Of a stretch of DNA of 64,000 nt, positions 1 to 9,632 are shown in pieces. The first letter of the stretch is position 1, and each line of letters opens with the position of its first letter. Where the stretch lies: positions 62,001 through 126,000 of the forward strand of contig NZ_JAATVY010000017.1 in the NCBI RefSeq assembly GCF_011947195.1. Direction: 5' to 3'. A program made the position numbers and the translations under genes. The notes below the pieces were generated by a model. That model did no database searches and had not been told where the DNA came from. It saw only the letters and a program-made list of their open reading frames with translations. This DNA comes from Planosporangium thailandense. GTDB taxonomy: Bacteria; Actinomycetota; Actinomycetes; Mycobacteriales; Micromonosporaceae.

Positions 1-313
1 TGAACTCCTTGCCGCTGGTCACGGCGGTGTGCGTGAAGACCGCCAGCAGCACCACGTCACCACCGTCGACGATGAAGCGCTCCAGCACGACCTTGCTCTG
101 GCCGTGCGCGAAGTGCGGCCACATGGTGGTGAAGTACGGCGCGACCTCCTCCTGGCGGGTACGGCGCCCGGTCCAGGGCAGTGCGTCACTGCCGGGGACG
201 TGCCAGTCGATCTCCTCGGAGAACAGTTCCTGGATGCCGTCGGGGTCCTGCCTGCCGAGGCGCTCCAGGAACTTCTCGGCCACGGTCCGCGAGGTCTGAG
301 TATCTGTTGCCAT
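1..313 (-). CDS. NTF2-like (SnoaL-fold) protein, C-terminus outside window
   Basis: The first 104 codons are visible; the 3' end lies beyond base 1. The ATG at 311-313 follows an AAGGACAAGGACG purine stretch, a good ribosome site. The product begins MATDTQTSRTVAEKFLERLG and has the pattern of the nuclear transport factor 2 / ketosteroid isomerase-like fold: an N-terminal helix, then EEIDWHVPG and repeated aromatic positions typical of the cone-shaped barrel. Members range from enzymes to ligand-binding proteins, so no reaction is assigned. It sits 46 bp downstream of the reductase at 360-971 on the same strand and probably shares its transcript. Confidence 0.7.
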   Translation of the reverse strand, partial: MATDTQTSRTVAEKFLERLGRQDPDGIQELFSEEIDWHVPGSDALPWTGRRTRQEEVAPYFTTMWPHFAHGQSKVVLERFIVDGGDVVLLAVFTHTAVTSGKEF

Positions 314-359
314 CGTCCTTGTCCTTTGTCTCTTCGTCTCTTGAGGTGTCGGTCGGGCC

Positions 360-971
360 TCAGCCCTGGAACAGGAAGTGCTTGCCGCTCAGCGGCCCGC
401 CGAGCTGCATGAGCGCCCCGCCTTCGCGCAGCGCGCCAAGGTCGACCGGCGCGTACCCGAATTCGGTCAGCAGCCGTGTGAAGGGGGCCTTGGCGCTCTC
501 GTCGTCACCGGCGAGGAAGACGACCTGGTTGCCGTCCTAGTGCCGGGGATCGGGAGCCATATAGGTGGCGAACATGGCGTTGAATGCCTTGATCAGCGTG
601 ACGCCGGGCAGTTGTTGGGCGACCCACTCGCTGCCGGTCAGCGGCGAGACGTCGGCGAAGCCGCGGTAGGGGTCGGACCGGGCGAACTGGTTGGTCATGT
701 CGACCACCACTCGGCCCGTCCAGTCCCCGAGCCGCCGCCCGACCGCGGGGACCGCGCCGAACGGGACGGCGAGCAGGACCAGGTCGGCCGCCGCCGCTTC
801 TTCGAACGTGGCCGCCGAGGCGCCGGGCCCGATGGCGGCGACGGCGTCGCCGAGTGTGCTGGGGCCGCGGCTGTTGCTGACCAGCACCGGGTGCCCGGCG
901 CGTGCCGCGTGGGCGGCCACGGCTTGTGCTGGTGCTCCCGCACCGATAGTGCCGATGGTCTTGAATTCCAT
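360..971 (-). pseudogene. NAD(P)-binding F420-reductase-like protein, interrupted by an in-frame amber codon
   Basis: Starts at ATG 969-971 (MEFKTIGTIGAG). The Rossmann GxGxxG-like turn, VLVSNSRGP after strand two and VVDMTNQF are characteristic of the NADPH-dependent F420 reductase / FNO-like family. The reading frame meets TAG (forward 537-539) after YMAPDPRH, at about codon 145, yet translation in the same frame continues as family-typical sequence (NQVVFLAGDDESAK, then LREGGALMQLGGPLSGKH) to a TGA at 360-362. A single substitution (for example CAG or GAG to TAG) explains this. The truncated product would lack the C-terminal helical domain, so function is doubtful. A sequencing error or nonsense suppression cannot be excluded. 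Confidence 0.75.
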
Positions 972-1003
972 GAGGTCACTGCTCCCCTGCGGTCCAGGTT
1001 TGG

Positions 1004-2002
1004 TCAGTTCAGCTTGAGCAATACGGTGCCGGTGCCGCTGGTCCGCGCCGCCGAGATGGCACTCGGCAGCTCGGCGAGCGAGTAGGCGGCATGAACGGCG
1101 AGAAGGTGTGGATGCTGCGCGGCGATCTGGAGGGCGGCTCGCCGATCGGCGGCCCGGATATCCCCAGGGCGGGTCGCCCAGCGCGTGATGCTCACCGCGC
1201 GGACCTTCAGTTCTCGCATGAGCAGCTCCAACGTCGAGAGCGTCCACGGCTGCGCGGCTAGATCGCCCCAGACGACCAGCGTCCCGCCATCGTCGAGAAA
1301 GGGCAGGATCTCCCGCACGAAGGGACCGCCGTGCGCATCGGCGATAACCGGCACCGGCCTCCCGCCGACCGCCCCCTCCAGCTCGCGCTGCCAGCCGCCG
1401 CTTCCGGAGACCACGACGGGCACGTCCGGCCAGTTTGTGCGGACCGTTGACGCAGAACGGTCACTGCGGACGACGGCGACAACGGGCCAGCCACGGTCGC
1501 GGGCCTGCTGAACGATGAGCTTGCCGACCGCGGACGCGGCCCCCGACACGAGGAGTGGAGAATCGCTCGGCGCTGCCGCGGCAGCCCTCAGCTCATCGAC
1601 CGCACGGAGCACGTCACGAGAGGCGATGGTGTTGACGAGCAGGACGCTCGCCGTTTCGTCGCTGAGGGAGTCCGGGACGGCTACGGCGGCCTCGGCCGGC
1701 ACGGTGATGTGCTCGGACCATGCGCCCGGGGCCGGAAAGACCGCTACCCGATCGCCAGCATGGAGCGCCGACACCGATGGACCCACCGCAGTCACCACGC
1801 CCGCCGCCTCGGTGCCCAGCCTGCGCCCCGCGGATCCGTCCGGCAGGCCGGTCTCCGTCGCGACCAGATCGACGCGGTGGACCGGGGAGACGCTGACACG
1901 CACTTGGATTTCGCCGGCCCGAGGGGCGGGCGCCTCCGGTCGGTCCTCGATGTGTGCGACGGCTGCCGCATCGCCCGCCTGGTAGTGGACCACGCTCTTC
2001 AT
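1004..2002 (-). CDS. MDR-family zinc-independent quinone oxidoreductase-like protein
   Basis: 332 residues, the usual length for medium-chain dehydrogenase/reductase quinone oxidoreductases. An N-terminal GroES-like domain (HYQAGDAAAV, then GTEAAGVVTAVG) is followed by a Rossmann domain with LVSGAASAVGKLIVQQA as nucleotide-binding turn. No structural-zinc cysteine cluster is visible, which fits the NADPH-dependent QOR branch that reduces quinones or enones. The C-terminus (SGTGTVLLKLN) is the standard MDR ending. It is flanked on the same strand by the broken reductase (32 bp downstream) and an SDR (about 105 bp upstream), suggesting a reductive stress-response set. The substrate cannot be read from sequence. 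Confidence 0.85.
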   Translation of the reverse strand: MKSVVHYQAGDAAAVAHIEDRPEAPAPRAGEIQVRVSVSPVHRVDLVATETGLPDGSAGRRLGTEAAGVVTAVGPSVSALHAGDRVAVFPAPGAWSEHITVPAEAAVAVPDSLSDETASVLLVNTIASRDVLRAVDELRAAAAAPSDSPLLVSGAASAVGKLIVQQARDRGWPVVAVVRSDRSASTVRTNWPDVPVVVSGSGGWQRELEGAVGGRPVPVIADAHGGPFVREILPFLDDGGTLVVWGDLAAQPWTLSTLELLMRELKVRAVSITRWATRPGDIRAADRRAALQIAAQHPHLLAVHAAYSLAELPSAISAARTSGTGTVLLKLN

Positions 2003-2107
2003 GACTCACTCCTTGTTGTGTCGAAGCCGTTGCCCTGACGACGGTCGCAAGTACACGGCTCAGACGCCCTGGAGCGTCGAATGCGTCCCGCGTCGCCGAT
2101 TTGGCGC

Positions 2108-2860
2108 CTAGAGCTGTGTGGCGCCACCGTCGACGAACAGTTCCGCGCCGGTGGTGAAAGTGCTTTGGTCGCCGGCCAGGTAGAGGGCGGTGGCGGCGAC
2201 CTCGTCGGGATGGCCGGCGCGGCCGAGCGGGGTCGGTGGGGCGGGCTCGGCCGCGGTGGGCCGATCGCCGTGCGGGAAAGCGGCGAGGAGCTCGTCCAGG
2301 CCCGGGGTCTCGACAGGGCCGGGGGTGAGGGTGTTGACGCGGATTCCGCGGTCGGCCAGTTCCGCGGCCCAGGTGCGGGCGAGGCTGCGGATCGCGGCCT
2401 TGGTGGCGGCGTAGATGCCCAGGCCCGGGGTGGCCCGCAGGGCCGAGCTGGAGGAAAGCAGCATCACCGAGGAGCCGGCCGTCAGCAGCGGCAGCGCCTT
2501 TTGGACAGTGAAGACCGTGCCCTTGAGATTGATCGAGGTAGTGCGGTCGTACTCCTCCTCGGTGATCGCGCCGAGCGGGCCGTAGTCCCCGACCCCGGCG
2601 TTGGCCACCACAATGTCCAGGCGGCCGCTGCGGTTCGCGATCTCGGCGAAGAGCCGGTCGAGGTCGCCGAGGTCCGAGGCATCGCCCTGGATGGCGATGC
2701 CTCGGGCGCCGACCTGCGCGACGGCGGCGTCCAGCGCGGCCTTGCGGCGGCCGGTCAGGTAGACGGTCGCGCCCTCGGCGGCGAAACGGCGGGCGATCGC
2801 CAGGCCGATGCCGCTGGAGGCGCCGGTGACGAGGGCGGTCTTGTCGTCCAGCTGTCCCAT
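2108..2860 (-). CDS. SDR family NAD(P)-dependent oxidoreductase
   Basis: 250 residues, classical short-chain dehydrogenase. TGASSGIG binds the cofactor, NAG appears in VVANAGVG, and the catalytic Ser and YAATK (Tyr, Lys) follow LLSSSSALRATPGLGI. The arginine-rich turn TGRRKAALD suggests NADPH preference. The ATG at 2858-2860 was chosen because GGAGAG lies five bases upstream; an in-frame TTG four codons earlier overlaps that ribosome site. A perfect palindrome at 2879-2901 sits 18 bp upstream of the start and matches one in front of the neighbouring Rrf2 gene, so this gene is the probable target of that regulator. Confidence 0.9.
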   Translation of the reverse strand: MGQLDDKTALVTGASSGIGLAIARRFAAEGATVYLTGRRKAALDAAVAQVGARGIAIQGDASDLGDLDRLFAEIANRSGRLDIVVANAGVGDYGPLGAITEEEYDRTTSINLKGTVFTVQKALPLLTAGSSVMLLSSSSALRATPGLGIYAATKAAIRSLARTWAAELADRGIRVNTLTPGPVETPGLDELLAAFPHGDRPTAAEPAPPTPLGRAGHPDEVAATALYLAGDQSTFTTGAELFVDGGATQL

Positions 2861-2878
2861 GAGACTCTCCAATTTCTT

Positions 2879-2901
2879 GATGTAACCATCTTGGTTACAT
2901 C
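2879..2901. promoter_or_regulatory. Palindromic operator in front of the SDR gene
   Basis: GATGTAACCA-TCT-TGGTTACATC is a perfect inverted repeat with 10-bp arms. It contains GTAAC-N7-GTTAC, the same core and spacing as the repeat at 3419-3441 in front of the Rrf2 gene. Its position just upstream of the SDR start fits a repressor site. Assignment to the Rrf2 protein is inferred from proximity and from the shared motif. Confidence 0.75.
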
Positions 2902-2953
2902 GGTGAGTGCGGGATGCGATCCCCCTCGATCAGGGGAAGTCGACGGTCCGAGG

Positions 2954-3385
2954 TCAGGCGGCTTTCAAGACGTCCCGCAGCACGTCCTCCAGCGTGGTCT
3001 TGGCCAGCTCCCTGCGCAGGGCGGCCTCCACCTGGTCGTACACGGCGGTCATTGCCGGCCCGATGCCGTGGCCCACGACGCACTCGGGGTCCGGTGTCGC
3101 GGGATGCAGGGCGAAGACCGGTCCCGGTTCGATCGCCTGGTAGACGTCGAGCAGGGTGATCGCCGCCAGGTCCCGCGCGAGCATCCAGCCCGCCCCCGCC
3201 CCCCGCCGTGAATCGGCCAGGCCGGCCTTGCTCAGCTTGGCCAGCAGGCGGCGGATCACCACCGGGTTGGTGTTGACGCTCGTCGCGATCTGCTCGGAGG
3301 TGGCGACCTCGTGGCCACGCCGCTGATACAGCCCGATCCATGTCAGGGCGTGCGCCGCGATGGTCAGTCTGCTGTTGGCACTCAC
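2954..3385 (-). CDS. Rrf2 family transcriptional regulator
   Basis: 143 residues. An N-terminal winged helix (SRLTIAAHALTWIG, then ATSEQIATSVNTNPVVIRRLLAKLSKAGL) is followed by the Rrf2 wing RRGAGAGWMLARDLAAITLLDVYQAI. The three clustered cysteines that hold an Fe-S cluster in IscR/NsrR are absent; only one cysteine (DPECVVGHG) is present, so it resembles the YwnA/single-cysteine type that may sense thiol or electrophile stress. The GTG at 3383-3385 was preferred over one four codons upstream because GGAGG lies 11 bases before it and overlaps the earlier start. Probably autoregulated through the inverted repeat at 3419-3441. Confidence 0.85.
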   Translation of the reverse strand: MSANSRLTIAAHALTWIGLYQRRGHEVATSEQIATSVNTNPVVIRRLLAKLSKAGLADSRRGAGAGWMLARDLAAITLLDVYQAIEPGPVFALHPATPDPECVVGHGIGPAMTAVYDQVEAALRRELAKTTLEDVLRDVLKAA

Positions 3386-3418
3386 GTCGGACTCCACCTC
3401 CCTCGTCCCTCGGTTCTA

Positions 3419-3441
3419 GTCGTAACGATAGTTGTTACAAC
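3419..3441. promoter_or_regulatory. Inverted-repeat operator upstream of the Rrf2 gene
   Basis: AGTcGTAAC-GATAGTT-GTTACaACT, 9-bp arms with one mismatch, lies 34 bp upstream of the Rrf2 start. The GTAAC-N7-GTTAC core has exactly the spacing of the palindrome at 2879-2901. This is the expected autoregulatory arrangement for an Rrf2 repressor. Confidence 0.7.
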
Positions 3442-3669
3442 TGCATACGGCAAGCCTGCGGGGCTGGCCGGACCGGCCTCGTCAGCCCGCCTGGCGCGTG
3501 TACCTGGCCTTCTTCACCCACGGCGGGACGGGCTCCCGGCCCGCATTCCTGCCCCATGCCGTCGAGCACGCCGCTGCGGGCGCCGCCCGCAGCGGCGGCG
3601 AGCTGCTGGCCGCCGCATTCCCGGCCCCTGACGCCAGGCCGCCAGCACCTTCACCCCCACACCACAGGA

Positions 3670-4093
3670 GTGACGCTGGAGCCCGGCGAGTACAAGATCA
3701 CGAATGGTGATGACGTCGTCGGCACCTTGAGCGGGCACCCGGACGACTTCGAGGACATCCCGCGCATCTACACCAAGACGGACGTCGACGGCTTCCTCTG
3801 GCAGGTCATCCCCGAGGGGCCGGGCTACCAGCTGTCGGCCGGAAGGTACCCGAGCGGCATCGCGACGGGGGGAACTGGCCGCTTTCCAGAAGCACGTACA
3901 GGAGGAGCGGGTGTCCTGGGTGCTGGAGCCCGTGGAGGGGGCCGAGAACACCTACCGCATCAAGCACCCCGGCGGTGGGCTGATGTGGATTGTCGACAAG
4001 CCCGGAACCCAGTGCAAGATTACGGTCGGCATGGTTCTCAACGCCCCTGACAACGAGACCGCCTTCAGCTTCAAGAAGGGCAATCTGGGCTGA
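3670..4093 (+). pseudogene. I66-type serine protease inhibitor-like protein, frameshifted
   Basis: Two overlapping frames together encode one beta-trefoil-like protein of about 140 residues. The first half begins at GTG 3670 (TLEPGEYKITNGDDVVG) and runs through FLWQVIPEGPGYQLSAGRYPSG. The second half, one frame over, gives SWVLEPVEGAENTYRIKHPG and ends FSFKKGNLG at 4093. The frames meet at a run of six G at 3867-3872; removing one G restores a continuous product. The pattern resembles the I66 (cospin-like) inhibitor family, best known from fungi with scattered actinobacterial members. Family assignment is by remembered pattern only. No signal peptide is visible. It lies beside a transposon remnant. 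Confidence 0.55.
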
Positions 4094-4134
4094 CCTGCAC
4101 GCCACCGCGGGCCGGGCGTCGGGTGACGGTCAGG

Positions 4135-5590
4135 TCATGTTTCGGCCCGGTACGGATCGCGCAGCGGACGCAGGCCGCCGGGCATCTCGGGGAGTAGAAA
4201 CGAGTACCGGCCGAGCATGTTGACGTGGTGGCGCACGAACGGGGAGAGGCGGGCGATGTCCTGCTCGCGGACATCGAAGCCCTCGGCGCGGAGTTGGACC
4301 ACGGCAGCGTCCATGTAGCGGGTGTTGAACAGCACCAGAGCGTTGAGGACCAGGCCGAGCGCGCCGATCTGGTCCTCCATGCCTTCCTGGTAGTGCTGGT
4401 AGAGCTGTCCGGCGCGGCCGTGGAAGATCTTCCGGGCGAGCGCGTGGCGGCCCTCCTGCAGGTTGGCCTGGGACTTGATCTGGCGCCGGTAGGACGGCTC
4501 GTCGGCCAGGCGCAGGATGTGCAGGGTCTTGGCGATCCGGCCGTAGTGCGCGATGGCGTCGCCCAGCACGGTCGGGCGGCCGTCCCGGGAGAGCATGCGG
4601 ATCACGTCGTAGGCCCGCACGGCGCCGGTGTGGATCGAGCCGATGATCCGCAGCACGTCCTCCCAGTTCCGCTCGATGCGCTCCAGGTCGATCCGCCCGC
4701 GGGCCGCGTCCTGGAAGGGGCCGTAGTCGGCGGTGCGGTCGATGCGCCACATCTTCTGGTCGGGCAGGTCCGCCAGCTGCGGCGCGAAGGTGAACCCGGC
4801 CAGGGTGAGCATGCCGAACACGATGTCGCGCCAGCCTCCGCGGCGGGACCCCGGACACGTCTAGCTCGCCCATGCCCAGCCCGGCGATCTCCTGAGCCCG
4901 CTCCAGCGCCCACTTCATCTGCGGCCCCGACACCCGCACCGGCCCGCGCCGCAGCCGGTCCAGCTCCGACACCCGCGCCCCGGACGGCACCGCCAGCAGC
5001 TCGTCCAGCACCGCCCGCTGACCGGCGCTCAGCAACCCGTGCAGGGCCTCCCACAGCCGCTGGTTCGCCGCCTCCCGCACCGACGCCACCAACCGGGCGA
5101 ACCGGCTCACCCCTGGCAGCAGCACCCGCCGCTCGCACAGCCACCCCACCGCCGCGTCGAACAATGCCTTCGGCCCGTCCCCGGTCGTCCAGGCCCGCGC
5201 GTCCAGCCACCCCACCAGCTCGTCCCGGACCTCGGCGAAGTCCCGCCAGCCACCGTCCTGCTGGATTTCCCCGGCGTGCGAGCGGGCCGTCCCGTCGCGC
5301 TCGCCGTACTCCGCCAGCACCGCGGCGTCCCCGATTCCCAGCTGCTCGGCCAGGTACTCCGACACCTCCGCCGGCACCTGCCGAGGGTCCGGCATGAACC
5401 GGCCCAGGAACCGCACCGTCGTCAGCTGCACCGCGAAGCCCAGCCGGTTGTGCGCCCGCCGCTTCGCCTGCACCTTCTCCCGGTCCGCGTCGTCCAGGAA
5501 GAAGAATCGCTCCAGCTCCATCTGCGTGGGCGCCCCGTAGAACGCCCCGTACCGGGCTGCCTGCTCATCCGTCAGAAACTCGACCGCCAC
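4135..5590 (-). pseudogene. Tn3-family transposase, internally deleted and frameshifted
   Basis: The N-terminal part from GTG 5588-5590 (GGAGG six bases upstream) has the DUF4158 pattern of Tn3-family TnpA: AVEFLTDEQAARYGAFYG, RFFFLDDADREK, HNRLGFAVQL and FLGRFMPDPRQVP. Near 4822-4850 the frame changes and the C-terminal DDE region follows (FGMLTLAGFTFAPQLADL, then MWRIDRTADYGP, ending HVNMLGRYSF at 4135). Intact Tn3 transposases are close to 1,000 residues; about half is left, and the middle segment holding the first catalytic aspartates is missing. The element cannot encode an active enzyme. A terminal inverted repeat survives at 5680-5716; no partner repeat or resolvase was found. Confidence 0.85.
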
Positions 5591-5679
5591 CACGGGCCTC
5601 CGAAGATCGAAAACATCGACCCGCGAAGGTTCGGGCCCGTGATCAGCCCAGGTCAACGGCCTCCCGAGACCGGTCCGCC

Positions 5680-5716
5680 CTTAGCGCACGATCTGGCATG
5701 GATGTTCCTCAACCCC
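5680..5716 (-). repeat. Tn3-type terminal inverted repeat (one end only)
   Basis: Read on the minus strand this begins GGGGTTGAGGAACATCC and ends GTGCGCTAAG, about 37 bp, matching the GGGG...TAAG layout of Tn3-family ends. It lies 90 bp outside the transposase start and marks the right border of the remnant. The left end was searched for by eye near 4090-4140 and not found. Confidence 0.7.
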
Positions 5717-5737
5717 CTCATCCGGCCGGCGGCGCCG

Positions 5738-6133
5738 TCATCCGGCCGGCGCGTCCGGCAGCGCGGCGGACTCCTCCTCCGTCAGCAGCCGGGACCGGAT
5801 CAGGAAGCGGAAGCCCTCCGGCGCCTCCAGCGAGAAGCCGCTCCCCCGGCCGGCAACCAGGTCGACGGTCAGATGGGTGTGCCGCCACAGCTCGTACTGG
5901 CTGGCCGACATCCAGAACGGCACCGGGCGGTCGACCCCGTCCACGCGCAGCCGCGCGAGCAACACGTCCGACGCGCCGGTCCGGAACTCGCCGTCCGGAT
6001 AGCACATCGGCGAGCTGCCGTCGCAGCAGCCGCCGGACTGGTGGAACATCAGCGGACCGTGCGCGCGGTAGAGCCAGCGCACCATTTCGGCGGCGGCCGG
6101 GGTGATGTCCACCCGCGAAACCTCGTCCGGCAT
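5738..6133 (-). CDS. DUF779 domain-containing protein
   Basis: 131 residues from ATG 6131-6133. The hallmark HQSGGCCDGSSPMCYPDGEF, with its paired cysteines, and the later WRHTHLTVDLVAGRGSGFSLE identify the DUF779 family. Members are very often encoded beside an aldehyde dehydrogenase of the ExaC/acetaldehyde type, exactly as here: the ALDH stop is 26 bp upstream, so both are one transcript. The biochemical role is not established; a metal- or redox-related accessory role is a guess from the cysteines. Confidence 0.85.
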   Translation of the reverse strand: MPDEVSRVDITPAAAEMVRWLYRAHGPLMFHQSGGCCDGSSPMCYPDGEFRTGASDVLLARLRVDGVDRPVPFWMSASQYELWRHTHLTVDLVAGRGSGFSLEAPEGFRFLIRSRLLTEEESAALPDAPAG

Positions 6134-6159
6134 GGCACTTCTCCTTCGACCGGCACTGC

Positions 6160-7683
<1,524 letters not shown>

Positions 7684-7747
7684 TGGTGCTACCTCCCGGA
7701 CGGGTTGCGGCCCCACCCGCGCGGTGGGGCGGCTGTACGCCCGGACG

Positions 7748-9091
7748 CTAGCGACGGCGACGTTGCAACGACGTTGCGTGCAGGTGACCGGGTCCGCCGA
7801 GGAGTCCGTAGTCGACCATGAGGTCGCGCACCCGCGCGGACGCCAGGGCGCGGCGGGGCGACCCGGCGGGCAGCCGGTCGGCCAGGGCCTCCCACACCAC
7901 CAGGTCGTCACTGCCGGACGGCGTACGCGCCCACGCGTCCAGGATGGACACGTCCCCGGCGGCGAGCACGCTGGCGCGCAGCTCGTGCTCCAGGCGGGAA
8001 CGGACCGCGGCGACGCCGGGCGCTTGGGAACCCGGCAGGAGCGGACCACGGTAGGCCGCCAGCGCCTCGCGGAGCGCGCCCGCCGCCAACAGCCTGCTGA
8101 CGGTGCCGAAGTCGGTGTCGACGGCCACCCGCAGCCGGTACGGTCGGGACCCGAGGACGTGCGGCCCGAGGATGGCGCGCAGCCGCGACAGTTCGGCGCG
8201 CAGCGTCACCGGATTCAGCTCGTCGCCGTACAGTTCGAGGCCCAACTGGTCGCCCGTGAGGCCGTCGGGGTGGCAGGCCAGCAGCGCGACGATCTCGCTG
8301 TGCCGGCGGGAGAGCACCAACCGCCGCCCGTTCCCGGTGACGGTCGCCTCGTCACGCCCGAGCGCCGTGAGGTTGACGGCCGGCCCGGCGGCGGGCGGGT
8401 ACTGGGCGAGGTACGTCTCGGCCAGCCGCGCCGCCGCCCGGACCAGCGCGAGGCTGTGGGGGTTTGCGACCTGGTCGCCGCCGGTGATGTCGACCGCGCC
8501 GAGCAGCCGACCGGTCGCCGGGTCGTGGATCGGCGCGGCCGAGCAGGTCCACGCCTGCGCGGCCCGGCTGAAGTGTTCGCTGGCGAAGATCTGGACGGCG
8601 TGGTCGACCGCCAGCGCGGTTCCGGGCGCGTTCGTGCCGATATGCGGCTCGTCCCACCAGGCGCCGGCGACGAAGTTCATCATCTCCGCGCGGCGCAGGG
8701 CGCCCAGGTGTCCCTCCACCCACAGCAGTCGGCCGGCCGCGTCGCTGACCGCCATGATCTGGTCACCGGCGGCGTAGGCGCCGCCGAGCACCTCCCGCAG
8801 CACGGGCACGACCGCCGACAGCGGGTGCGCCGCCCGGTACTCCTCCAGATCCGCGTCCGTCAGGTCGACCGGGGCCCCGACGGTGTCCGGGTCCACCCCC
8901 GCCCGGGCCGAGCGCCGCCAGGACTCGGTGACGACGCCGCGGACCGGCCCGCCCACCGCGCCGGACCGCACGAACGCCTCGTGGGCGCGCCGCACCACCC
9001 CGACGCGTTCCGCCGGGTCGACGCCCGCCTGCAGCGCCAGCCAGGGATTGGTCGAGGCCGGCGGCACCGCACCTGCCATACGTGGCAGCAT
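7748..9091 (-). CDS. GAF-domain transcriptional regulator with C-terminal winged-helix domain
   Basis: About 447 residues from ATG 9091; an ATG at 9079 is also possible. The N-terminal half resembles the sensor of AcoR-type activators ([14 protein letters not shown], then [23 protein letters not shown] and [24 protein letters not shown]). There is no sigma-54 AAA domain; instead the C-terminal region ([30 protein letters not shown]) forms an OmpR/SARP-like winged helix, the actinobacterial variant found beside ExaC/DUF779 pairs. Probable role: aldehyde- or alcohol-responsive control of the next two genes. A CGTTGCAACG palindrome (7761-7770) falls inside its last codons; whether it is a binding site is unknown. 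Confidence 0.75.
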   Translation of the reverse strand: MLPRMAGAVPPASTNPWLALQAGVDPAERVGVVRRAHEAFVRSGAVGGPVRGVVTESWRRSARAGVDPDTVGAPVDLTDADLEEYRAAHPLSAVVPVLREVLGGAYAAGDQIMAVSDAAGRLLWVEGHLGALRRAEMMNFVAGAWWDEPHIGTNAPGTALAVDHAVQIFASEHFSRAAQAWTCSAAPIHDPATGRLLGAVDITGGDQVANPHSLALVRAAARLAETYLAQYPPAAGPAVNLTALGRDEATVTGNGRRLVLSRRHSEIVALLACHPDGLTGDQLGLELYGDELNPVTLRAELSRLRAILGPHVLGSRPYRLRVAVDTDFGTVSRLLAAGALREALAAYRGPLLPGSQAPGVAAVRSRLEHELRASVLAAGDVSILDAWARTPSGSDDLVVWEALADRLPAGSPRRALASARVRDLMVDYGLLGGPGHLHATSLQRRRR

Positions 9092-9292
9092 GCCCGCGGC
9101 CACCCGGCCACGCAAGAGCGCTGGGGAGACGAGGATCGATCGCCCGCACGGCGTAGTGGACCGGCCGGGGAGACCGGCGAACCGGCCGGGGAGATCACGG
9201 CCGACCATTAACCCATTAAGCCTATAGGAATAATAGGTGACAGAGCCCACACGGCTCTACCTCAGGCCCGATGACGCGGCTAGATTGATGAC

Positions 9293-9364
9293 ATGCATCG
9301 AAGCCAGCGCCTCATTCAGCGCCGCTTCGTCGACTACCAGCGGGTGTGCAGCAGCGCCTGTTGA
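9293..9364 (+). CDS. Putative cysteine-type leader peptide (23 aa)
   Basis: A 23-codon ORF starts MHRSQRLIQRR and ends VCSSAC followed by TGA. This layout, an Arg-rich start, then RRFVDYQRV and a terminal Cys-Ser-Ser-Ala-Cys, is that of the short leader peptides found upstream of sulfur-assimilation operons in Actinobacteria, where ribosome stalling at cysteine codons is thought to couple expression to cysteine supply. It lies about 270 bp upstream of the sulfonate transporter genes. AT-rich sequence at 9207-9237 (CCTATAGGAATAATAGG) probably holds the promoter. The coupling mechanism here is inferred. Confidence 0.75.
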   Translation: MHRSQRLIQRRFVDYQRVCSSAC

Positions 9365-9632
9365 CGCAGAGCGGATCCTGGGCCTCCACCGCCCGACCGC
9401 CCGCGGGACACGTCGACGATCGCCGATCAGCCGACCCTGACCCGCAACCGCAGACACGGCTCGAGCCGGTGTCTCCACACTCTCCTCCACCACCGACCAC
9501 TGCGCGGCGACAGTTCACTGCGCGGCGGTGAACAGTCGCCGGCCCCGCCACCGCCGTGACCGTCGGTCCGTGGTTCCTCCACGCCGGGATCGCGCACCCG
9601 CGCGCCCCGACTCGACGCGACAGGAGACAGTC

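Noticed and set aside
3432-3669. Possible small gene between the Rrf2 promoter and the I66-like gene
   Set aside because: Frames are open only because of G+C content; no ribosome site or domain pattern.
4130-5656. 508-codon ORF as an intact protein
   Set aside because: Only the first 280 or so residues follow the Tn3 transposase pattern; the rest is out-of-frame reading of the C-terminal transposase part.
7761-7770. CGTTGCAACG palindrome as operator of the aldehyde dehydrogenase gene
   Set aside because: It falls within the last codons of the regulator gene, is short, and only one copy was seen.
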